Shown piece after piece: positions 18,009 to 25,119 of a stretch of DNA of 32,512 nt. The notes under the pieces were generated by a model. That model was not told the origin of the DNA and made no database searches. It saw nothing but the letters and a program-made list of their open reading frames with translations. The stretch lies in NCBI GenBank assembly GCA_030432465.1, contig JAUIHB010000006.1, forward strand, positions 1-32,512, read 5' to 3'. The stretch's first letter is position 1; every line of letters starts with the position of its first letter. The position numbers and the translations under genes were made by a program. Source of the stretch: Gammaproteobacteria bacterium. Its GTDB lineage: Bacteria; Pseudomonadota; Gammaproteobacteria; Enterobacterales; Kangiellaceae.

Positions 18009-18812
18009 ATGGAATTTACTTTTACGGCAAATGATATTGAAAACTGGGCCGAGTTTTCAAGCGACAGAAATCCAATTCATTTTGATAAAGATAAAGCTAG
18101 TTTACTGGGTGTGAACGATGTAGTAGCGCATGGAATGCTTGCGCTACTACCAGTTAAGCACCAGATAAGCTTGCATGTTGAAAAACAAAACTTAGATAGT
18201 TGGACTCAATTTAAAGCTACATTTAAGTCGCCTATTGTTAAGGATAGTGAAATGATCCTTAACACCAAACAAAAGCGCAAAAAATTGGGTTTTAGTTTAG
18301 ATTGCAAAAAAACGAACGTCACTACATTGATCGGTAATCTTTCATTTGTAGATAATGCTGACTGGTTGTCGAATAAAGAAAAAACAGAAATAGATCAGGA
18401 CGAAATTTCTAAACAATTTGATAATTTCCGGAAAAATTTTTGTAAAGAATATTCTTCTTGGATTTGGTTAGATGGTCTGGTTTTTAGTCACTTTATAAAA
18501 AACAAAATCGGTTATGTCATTAGCTTGGTTAGTGAACAGTATGAAGTGCCTGATGATGCATCTCGTTTAGAAGATTTGCCTGACTTTACCGTCGTCCAGA
18601 TTAGTCATCAATGTACTTACGATAAGTACCTAAGTGGCCATAATTATACATCCCAATCATTACCTGATATCGCTTATCAAATCGATAATATTTATATTAC
18701 TCAAGAAAAAGATAGTGCATTTGGTACATTAGAATTGGGTGTCATCATAAATCAACAACACCGTATGACAATTGAAATTGGTTTGCTTATTAAAGACAAC
18801 AAAAAAAATTAA
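18009..18812 (+). CDS. MaoC-like hot-dog dehydratase with unassigned C-terminal half
   Basis: Probably the dehydratase of the cluster, turning 3-hydroxyacyl-ACP into enoyl-ACP. The N-terminal hot-dog domain (about 1-115) has the hydratase/dehydratase motif FSSDRNPIHFD with catalytic Asp and His, and VAHGMLAL with the second conserved His. The C-terminal half (about 140-267) is not one I recognise; its length and beta-rich end (FGTLELGVII) suggest a second, degenerate hot dog. The start could be the GTG at 17997 or the ATG at 18009; I prefer the ATG because it gives a natural domain start. It follows the ketosynthase by a few bases, so translation is probably coupled. Confidence 0.75.
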   Translation: MEFTFTANDIENWAEFSSDRNPIHFDKDKASLLGVNDVVAHGMLALLPVKHQISLHVEKQNLDSWTQFKATFKSPIVKDSEMILNTKQKRKKLGFSLDCKKTNVTTLIGNLSFVDNADWLSNKEKTEIDQDEISKQFDNFRKNFCKEYSSWIWLDGLVFSHFIKNKIGYVISLVSEQYEVPDDASRLEDLPDFTVVQISHQCTYDKYLSGHNYTSQSLPDIAYQIDNIYITQEKDSAFGTLELGVIINQQHRMTIEIGLLIKDNKKN

Positions 18813-18836
18813 TTATTTTTATATGAGAGGAAAATT

Positions 18837-19088
18837 ATGAATTACGAAAATATATTTGAAGCATCTGTTGAAATTATTTGTGATCTTAAAGATTTTGACG
18901 AAGATGAAGTAAAAGGAGATATGACATTTGAGCAATTAGATTTAGATAGTATGGATTTTATTGAGCTTCAAGTTGTATTTAGGAAAAAATTCGGGGTAAA
19001 CATGGAATCTGAAGTTTTTGCTGATGGCAAAGTGTCTACCATAGATGAAATGTGCCATTACGTTCTTGAATTACGCCAAGCAGCGTAA
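18837..19088 (+). CDS. Acyl carrier protein
   Basis: An 83-residue acidic four-helix acyl carrier protein. Ser38 in DLDSMDFIEL is the phosphopantetheine attachment site. AGAGGAA gives a strong ribosome site before the ATG at 18837. It is distinct from a housekeeping AcpP in having several cysteines (15, 72 region) and in lying among specialised enzymes, so the cluster probably carries its intermediates on a dedicated ACP. No phosphopantetheinyl transferase or malonyl transferase gene is in the window; these would come from elsewhere in the genome. Confidence 0.94.
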   Translation: MNYENIFEASVEIICDLKDFDEDEVKGDMTFEQLDLDSMDFIELQVVFRKKFGVNMESEVFADGKVSTIDEMCHYVLELRQAA

Positions 19089-19133
19089 TTTATCGCAATT
19101 TAAAAGAGATCTTCAAACCAAAGGGGTGTTTAC

Positions 19134-20027
19134 ATGTCCGCTGAACTGAATATTCTGCCTTTATCAGAAGAAAGAATTAATAAAGTAAAAAAATTGAGTA
19201 AAACCTCGCATGATAATGTGATGGATTTTAAAACGGTATTGCCATGGGATAATGGGGTCGATAAAAGTCTCTATCCTAAGCAGCCCGATCATTTGTGGAT
19301 TTATGGAACACCTTATTGTGACGCACTAACAGATGAGCAAAGATTAGAGTTGGCTTGGTTAGAAACTGCCAGAGATATTTCAATGTTTATTTGGCTAGAG
19401 CAAACCATACCGGTTCTGTATATGGGTTATATTACTCAATATGGGGATCAACTCAATAAAGAAACAACTGAATATCTAATGATATTTTCCAAAGAAGAAA
19501 TTGTGCACACTATGACATTTAAGCGATTTATGAAAATTGCAAATTTAGATATGTGGCATCCTCCTGTTGGTTTATATGATTTGTTGACAAAAACACTGCC
19601 TAAAATGTCACCGCCAGTTGGTATTTTATTTACTTTATTGATTGAGTGGGTTGCAGAGCTTGGTGCTATGCACACATCACAGAAAGATAATATTGAACCT
19701 ATGACTCGTCAATTATTCAAGGCTCATCATTTTGATGAAGCAAGACATATTGCTTTTGGTCGCTGGATATCTGAAGCATTTATAGAAAATGCGCCTGCAG
19801 AACAAGTTGCTCAAGTTAGAGCAATGTCAAAAGAAATAATTCCAAAGCTTATCAATATGTTTACTTACAATCCTGAAATTCCACGTCATACAAGTTTTGA
19901 TTTTCCTATTGCATCAGATGATCAGGAAAAAATTAATGAAATTTGGAACTCTGAAAATAATCAAAGAATCAACAGTGAACGATTTACTGAGTTTTATTCA
20001 TGGATAGACAAGCTTGGTTTGCGATGA
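19134..20027 (+). CDS. AurF-type ferritin-like diiron oxygenase
   Basis: A 297-residue helical-bundle protein that resembles the AurF family of non-heme diiron oxygenases, known for N-oxygenation and related oxidations on biosynthetic intermediates. All expected metal ligands can be placed: Glu89, Glu122 and His125 (EEIVH), Glu171, His198, Glu202 and His205 (DEARH). The spacings E-x2-H, 27 residues to His198, then H-x3-E-x2-H equal those I recall for AurF, so an intact diiron site is likely. The substrate is unknown; its place directly after the ACP suggests an acyl-ACP. Electrons could come from the ferredoxin encoded downstream. Its stop overlaps the next gene's ATG. AGGGG precedes the start. 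Confidence 0.82.
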   Translation: MSAELNILPLSEERINKVKKLSKTSHDNVMDFKTVLPWDNGVDKSLYPKQPDHLWIYGTPYCDALTDEQRLELAWLETARDISMFIWLEQTIPVLYMGYITQYGDQLNKETTEYLMIFSKEEIVHTMTFKRFMKIANLDMWHPPVGLYDLLTKTLPKMSPPVGILFTLLIEWVAELGAMHTSQKDNIEPMTRQLFKAHHFDEARHIAFGRWISEAFIENAPAEQVAQVRAMSKEIIPKLINMFTYNPEIPRHTSFDFPIASDDQEKINEIWNSENNQRINSERFTEFYSWIDKLGLR

Positions 20028-21553
20028 GTACAGAGATTAAAAATTGGGATGCTATTTTTGTCGGTGCTGGAATTACTAGTCTGGCGTGTGCTGCTCTATT
20101 AGCTAAAAAAAATCCAGGTATAAAATTATTACTTGTGGATAAGCATATTGTAGCTGGTGGCTATGCGAGTGTTTTTTCTCGACCTAAAGCGAATGCCACT
20201 TTTGATTGTAGTTTGCATAAGTTAAGTGGCATGCAGCACCAAGGAAATTTGCAGCGTATATTTGAATATTTAGGGTTGGATAATGCGCTAGAGCTTGTTT
20301 ATCCAGAAGATTATTTTTGCAGTTTTTTTGACGACCATTCATTACCATTACCTAACGATGCAAATGGTGTTGAAAAGTTGTTGTGTAAGCAATTTCCTGC
20401 AGAATCGAAAGGCATTAAAACATTTTTTGAACAAGTCAGAACTTTTGGTCGAAATGGCTATTATCAATTTCAAATGCAGGAAGGTAGTTTCGAGCCTGAT
20501 ATTGCGCAATTAAGATACGCTCATAAAAATTTAAAAAATATAACCGTTGAACAAGGTTTAGATGAATTATTTGATGACCAGAAATTAAAAGAAATTCTGG
20601 CAGCTCCTGGCATCTATGTTGGTGGTTATCCAGAGGATTTAGGTTATCTGTATTATTTGCATGTTGTTTATGCAACTTTAAATAAAGGTAATGCTTATGT
20701 GAAAGGTGCATCACAAAATTTATCAAATACATTAGCTAAACAAATTGAAGATGCTGGTGGAAAAATTCAATTAGGAACTAAAGTTGAAGAAATTTTGGTA
20801 GATGACAATTTATGTGTCAAAGGTATACAGACTAAACGTGGTAATTTTTATAGTGATAGAGTGTATGTCAATGTATCACCACATTATGCGATAGAGCATT
20901 TGTTTGATGAAAAAATTGATTTTACGGATATTAAAGAGAAACTCCGAGCGCTAAAGCCTGCCAGATCAACTACAACAGTTTATTTGACTACTGATTGTTC
21001 GCCTCAGGAATTAGGAGTTATCCATAGTGAATCGATGATTTTTAGTTCTCAATTGTGTAACGCAGCAGTACAACGCAAAGCTGCGGAATTAAATGATTTT
21101 GATGAGCAGTTAAGTGAAGAAGCTTTTTGGAAGCACTCACCAATGGAAGTTACAAATTATTATAAACTTGATTCGGCGGGTGGTTATGTTATTTGTTTAA
21201 ATGTTCTAGATTCGATCAAACATTGGCCTATGCGTCGAACGCAACCTTATCGTGAAAAAAAGCAACGAGCAGCTGAAATAATGACGCAACGTTTAATTAA
21301 TCATGTACCTCAATTGGAAGGACGTATTAATTATAGTGAAGTGTCGTCTCCTCATACTTACGTCAAATTTACAAATAATACTGATGGTTCTGGTTATGGT
21401 GCAATGGTAAGTACGGATCTAAGTGGTCATCTTTTTCACCGTAAATTTCCTGTTAAAGGGGTAGAATTTGTTAGTGCCTGGGTTGCAGGCCCAAGTTATG
21501 AAGCAGCATTTGGATATGCTGAAATGAAAGCGAAAAAATGGAGAGCAGCATGA
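20024..21553 (+). CDS. CrtI/RetSat-type FAD oxidoreductase 1
   Basis: A 509-residue flavoprotein of the phytoene desaturase / retinol saturase superfamily. These enzymes oxidise, reduce or isomerise C-C bonds in polyene chains. The N-terminal FAD motif is VGAGITSL (Gly14, Gly16, Ser19 replacing the third Gly), followed by VDKHIVAGGYASVF. The C-terminal FAD-binding end is SSPHTYVKFTNN then GYGAMVS. I take the start at 20024, in an ATGA overlap with the diiron gene, not an in-frame ATG at 20000. The substrate is unknown; it could be an unsaturated acyl-ACP made by the neighbouring enzymes. It is the most divergent of the three FAD proteins at the GxGxxG loop. Confidence 0.82.
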   Translation: MSTEIKNWDAIFVGAGITSLACAALLAKKNPGIKLLLVDKHIVAGGYASVFSRPKANATFDCSLHKLSGMQHQGNLQRIFEYLGLDNALELVYPEDYFCSFFDDHSLPLPNDANGVEKLLCKQFPAESKGIKTFFEQVRTFGRNGYYQFQMQEGSFEPDIAQLRYAHKNLKNITVEQGLDELFDDQKLKEILAAPGIYVGGYPEDLGYLYYLHVVYATLNKGNAYVKGASQNLSNTLAKQIEDAGGKIQLGTKVEEILVDDNLCVKGIQTKRGNFYSDRVYVNVSPHYAIEHLFDEKIDFTDIKEKLRALKPARSTTTVYLTTDCSPQELGVIHSESMIFSSQLCNAAVQRKAAELNDFDEQLSEEAFWKHSPMEVTNYYKLDSAGGYVICLNVLDSIKHWPMRRTQPYREKKQRAAEIMTQRLINHVPQLEGRINYSEVSSPHTYVKFTNNTDGSGYGAMVSTDLSGHLFHRKFPVKGVEFVSAWVAGPSYEAAFGYAEMKAKKWRAA

Positions 21554-22389
21554 GTCAGGCTGCTCTTTCTGTAAGCTGGCGTGCGAAAATATTTTCTATT
21601 TTTTTCATGCGTATTATGTTTTCCAGAGTGCAAGGTTGGAAAAATGATATTCCCACACGAGCAAAAAAATTTGACCGTATTGCTTTAGATGGCAGTAGTT
21701 TAGAAGGTGCAATTCATGAGTCACAAAATTTAAAGCCTTTAGGTGTAGTGATTCTTTGTCACCCTTTTGTTAAGTATGGTATGCACTACTTTTTTAAAAA
21801 TGAATTAGATATTGAGCTAACAAAGCTTGGATACCATGTTGTATCGTTTAATTTTAAAGGCTTTGGCCGCAGTAATATTAAAGGACACGCCTATTTTAAT
21901 GATGTTTTATCTATTGGGCAGTCATTACGTGAACAATATCCAAATCTACCAATTCATTTAATAGGATGTTCGTTCGGTGGATTTCACTTATCACATGCAT
22001 TAGCTCAGAACACTTCACTGTTTACATCTGCTGTATTGGATAGTGTTCCCTGCTCAGTTAATGTTTATTTTAAAAAAGGCATTCTTTCGCACGCTATGGC
22101 TTGGTTGAGTAGTAGTAAACTTGCTCCGATTACGGGCACACAGCCAATAAAAGACTCACTTAAAAAAGTTAATAATTTCCCCTTACTTTTCTTACATGGC
22201 GCATCTGATAATTATTTACCAGAAGCAGATGTTGAGGAACTTAGAGCTTTATGTGCATCAATTCAGTTTAAAAAATTTGAAGAATGTAAGCATCTAGAAA
22301 TTATCAAAAAATATAGAAGTGACTATCTTCAACTAGTTTCACAGTTTTTTAACGATAGTCTACAAAACCAAAGAATAACAGGTAAGTAA
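21550..22389 (+). CDS. Alpha/beta hydrolase
   Basis: A 279-residue alpha/beta hydrolase with a complete triad: Ser141 in GCSFGG, Asp220 in HGASDNYLP and His248 in CKHLEI. The strand before the nucleophile and the oxyanion region (VVILCHPF) fit the fold. A hydrophobic, basic N-terminus (about 5-30) could touch the membrane; no signal peptide is clear. In this context it may act as a thioesterase releasing the chain from the ACP, or as an acyl-transfer enzyme, which is inference. The start at 21550 is in an ATGA overlap with the preceding FAD gene. The SDR gene begins one base after its stop. Confidence 0.8.
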   Translation: MSQAALSVSWRAKIFSIFFMRIMFSRVQGWKNDIPTRAKKFDRIALDGSSLEGAIHESQNLKPLGVVILCHPFVKYGMHYFFKNELDIELTKLGYHVVSFNFKGFGRSNIKGHAYFNDVLSIGQSLREQYPNLPIHLIGCSFGGFHLSHALAQNTSLFTSAVLDSVPCSVNVYFKKGILSHAMAWLSSSKLAPITGTQPIKDSLKKVNNFPLLFLHGASDNYLPEADVEELRALCASIQFKKFEECKHLEIIKKYRSDYLQLVSQFFNDSLQNQRITGK

Positions 22390-22390
22390 A

Positions 22391-23146
22391 ATGAATAACT
22401 CAGAAGTACAAAATAAACCATGGATTCTTGTCACTGGCGGAAGCCGCGGTATTGGTAAAGCTATTGTCAAAATGTTAGCAAGCCATCAATGGCAGGTGAT
22501 TTTTACTTATAATTCATCGAGTGATGCAGCTTTGAGTTTAGAGTCAGAAGTTGAACGTTCAGGTGGAGCCGCTAAAGGTTTTAAATGTGACGGAAGTGAT
22601 TTTTCTCAAGTTGAAAAATTATGCCGTGATTTGCAACAGTATTACGGTAACCCAGCTGGCTTGATTAATAATATGGGGATTACAGCGGATGAGCTGATTT
22701 ATAATTTAGACATCGAAACTTACCAAAAAGTTATTAATACTAATTTAAACTCTTCCGTCTATTTTAGTAAATGTTTAGTCCCCATGATGAGTGAAAATGG
22801 ATATGGAAAAATCATTCAAATGTCATCAGTTACAGCCTTTAAAGGTAACAAGGGACAAATTGGTTATGCTGCAACTAAAGCTGCAATGTTAGGCATTACT
22901 AAATCTTTATCATTAGAGGTGGCAAGATTTAATATTACAGTAAATGCTGTTGCACCGGGTTTTATTGCGACAGAAATGGTTGATCAAATTCCTGAAAAAA
23001 CTCGTAAAAATATAAAAAAAGAAATTCCGCTAAAGCGTATGGGAGAAGTTGATGAAGTCGCGAGTTTAGTTAGATTCTTAGTTTCAAAAGAAGCAGACTA
23101 TATCACCGGACAAACCTTTGTCATCGATGGCGGACTGACAGTCTAA
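22391..23146 (+). CDS. FabG-like 3-ketoacyl-ACP reductase (SDR)
   Basis: A 251-residue short-chain dehydrogenase that would reduce 3-ketoacyl-ACP with NADPH. It has the classic fold: TGGSRGIG at 15-22 for the cofactor, NNMG at 93-96 (usually NNAG), and the tetrad Asn118, Ser146, Tyr159 and Lys163 (YAATK). VNAVAPGFIATEM and the C-terminal ITGQTFVIDGG are family hallmarks. The Arg after Ser in the first loop favours NADPH. It follows the hydrolase directly and completes a KS-DH-ACP-KR set. Confidence 0.92.
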   Translation: MNNSEVQNKPWILVTGGSRGIGKAIVKMLASHQWQVIFTYNSSSDAALSLESEVERSGGAAKGFKCDGSDFSQVEKLCRDLQQYYGNPAGLINNMGITADELIYNLDIETYQKVINTNLNSSVYFSKCLVPMMSENGYGKIIQMSSVTAFKGNKGQIGYAATKAAMLGITKSLSLEVARFNITVNAVAPGFIATEMVDQIPEKTRKNIKKEIPLKRMGEVDEVASLVRFLVSKEADYITGQTFVIDGGLTV

Positions 23147-23174
23147 TTAAAAATTATAACTTTAAGGCGTTGTT

Positions 23175-24683
23175 GTGAAATCAGAATACGATGTGATATT
23201 TATTGGTGCGGGTTTAGGCGGCTTAACCGCAGCCAGTCTAATTGCACAAAAAGGAAAAAAGGTTCTTGTTATTGATAAACATAACATAGCTGGTGGCTAT
23301 GCAACCAATTTTAAACGTAAAGATTTTGAATTTGATGTTTCGCTTCATTCTTTTGATGGTGTGGTTAAAGGTGGTAATTCCTATAAAATAATCGAAGCCA
23401 GTGGTGTTGCTGATAAAATTGAATTTTTAGGTCATGATACACTTTACCATTATCAATGTGGTGATATTGATATTAAAGTTAAGCATCAAGATATTGAAGG
23501 ATACAAAAAACAATTAGTCCATTATTTTCCAGAAGAAGAAGGTAATATTGAAAGATTATTTTCTGAGGCCGACAAAAACTATAAAGACATGAGTGGTTTT
23601 TTATATTCCACTAAACGATTTTTTCTAAGAATTATGGCAACTCCCCTCTTTTATCGACGAATATTAAAGTATGAACATTATACTGTTGATGATTATTTTT
23701 CTCGTTATACAAAAAATGAAAAGCTTAAAGCCGCCCTTTCAGCTCAATGGAGTTATTATGGATTACCAGCAAAAGATTTAGCCTTTGGTTATTTTTCTTA
23801 TCCATTTATTGATTATCTAAGATTTGGTGGTTATTCAATTAAAGGTGGATCTCAGAAGTTGTCTAATGCTTTGGTTGACACTATCGTTGAACATGGCGGT
23901 GAGGTTCAACTAGCTTCTCCCGTGACAAAAATAGTCACCAATGAAAAGAATAAAATTATTGGTATTGAGTCAAAGAAAACAGGTTTTGTTAGAGCAAAAA
24001 AAATTGTTTCAAACATTAGTCCATATGCAGTTGTTTCACTAACTGGGGATGAACAGTTTGATCAAAAATTTAAACAAAATCTCAAACAACTAAAACCTTC
24101 TATTTCGGGTTTTCAAGTATATTTAGGACTTAATTGTACACTTGATAAACTTGGAGTTAAAAAAGATGAATATATTCGTTTTTTCTCTCCAACATTAAGC
24201 CAAAGAGAGCAATTTGATAATTTAAAAAATGGCAATGTGTTTGAAGACAAAACAGGATGGTCAATTAACTACTTTTCAAATGTTGATGATTCTTTAGTTT
24301 CTCCGGGTAAGTCCTCTCTTGGTTTATTTACTTTGGTAGGCACCTCTAATTGGCATAGCCTCAGTAAAATGGAATATAGAGAAAAGAAACAGGAACTGAC
24401 TCAAGTGTTAATCGATAAAGCATCTAAAGTGTTACCGGGCTTGGTTGATCATATTGAAGTCTGTGAAGCAGGAACGCCTAGAACTATGACAAAGTTTACC
24501 AATAATCCTGGAGGAGCTATTTATGGCTTTGAACAAAACATTAAACAATCGGGATTATTCCGTCGTTTCCCACAAAAATACCCATTAAAGGGATTGTATC
24601 AAGTTGGTGCTTGGACTTTTCCCGGAGCTGGGTTTATTGGCACTATGCTTTCTGCAAAAATACTAGTCGACCGATATTTTTAA
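23175..24683 (+). CDS. CrtI/RetSat-type FAD oxidoreductase 2
   Basis: A 502-residue flavoprotein of the same superfamily as the genes at 20024 and 25120. It has a full GxGxxG loop, IGAGLGGLTAA (Gly11, Gly13, Gly16), then VIDKHNIAGGYATNF. Near the C-terminus, GTPRTMTKFTNNPGGAIYGF closely resembles the retinol-saturase branch, followed by GLYQVGAWTFPGAGFIG at the FAD. The reaction could be a reduction or isomerisation as well as a desaturation; homology does not decide. Translation starts at a GTG (23175) with AAGG upstream. The gap of 28 bases from the SDR keeps it in the operon. Confidence 0.83.
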   Translation: MKSEYDVIFIGAGLGGLTAASLIAQKGKKVLVIDKHNIAGGYATNFKRKDFEFDVSLHSFDGVVKGGNSYKIIEASGVADKIEFLGHDTLYHYQCGDIDIKVKHQDIEGYKKQLVHYFPEEEGNIERLFSEADKNYKDMSGFLYSTKRFFLRIMATPLFYRRILKYEHYTVDDYFSRYTKNEKLKAALSAQWSYYGLPAKDLAFGYFSYPFIDYLRFGGYSIKGGSQKLSNALVDTIVEHGGEVQLASPVTKIVTNEKNKIIGIESKKTGFVRAKKIVSNISPYAVVSLTGDEQFDQKFKQNLKQLKPSISGFQVYLGLNCTLDKLGVKKDEYIRFFSPTLSQREQFDNLKNGNVFEDKTGWSINYFSNVDDSLVSPGKSSLGLFTLVGTSNWHSLSKMEYREKKQELTQVLIDKASKVLPGLVDHIEVCEAGTPRTMTKFTNNPGGAIYGFEQNIKQSGLFRRFPQKYPLKGLYQVGAWTFPGAGFIGTMLSAKILVDRYF

Positions 24684-24739
24684 AGAATATGTAATTAATT
24701 ATTTAATAGAAAACCGTTTAATTAGAGAAGAAAACTGTT

Positions 24740-25063
24740 ATGACATACGTAGTAACTGACAATTGCATTCAGTGTAAACATACTGAATGTGTGGATATTT
24801 GTCCTGCTGATGCTTTTCGTGAAGGAAAGAATTTTATCGTTATAGATCCTGATGAGTGTGTAGATTGCGGATTGTGTGTTCCTGAATGTCCAGAGGAAGC
24901 TATTTTTGCAGAAAGTGAGTTGACTACGGATGATGAACATTTTCTTGAACTCAACGCAGAACTTGCAAAGGAATGGCCATTAATTTTGGAAAAATTACCA
25001 CCTATTGAAGGATATCAATCGTGGAGTGGTAAACCTAACAAGTTGGCACATTTAGAAAGGTAG
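24740..25063 (+). CDS. fdxA: 7Fe ferredoxin, FdxA type
   Basis: A 107-residue ferredoxin resembling Azotobacter FdI through to its C-terminal SWSGKPNKLAHLER. Counting without Met1, Cys8, Cys16 and Cys49 would hold the [3Fe-4S] cluster and Cys20, Cys39, Cys42 and Cys45 the [4Fe-4S] cluster. The extra Cys24 of FdI is Ala here. Such proteins carry one or two electrons at low potential in the cytoplasm. It sits between two FAD enzymes, downstream of a diiron oxygenase and upstream of a 2-oxoacid:ferredoxin oxidoreductase chain, so it is probably the electron carrier of this pathway. A GAAGAAAA site precedes the ATG. Confidence 0.93.
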   Translation: MTYVVTDNCIQCKHTECVDICPADAFREGKNFIVIDPDECVDCGLCVPECPEEAIFAESELTTDDEHFLELNAELAKEWPLILEKLPPIEGYQSWSGKPNKLAHLER

Positions 25064-25119
25064 TAAAATTTTAACAATTTTACCGAAATTAATATTAGAT
25101 AATAGTAAAGGAATTAGCG

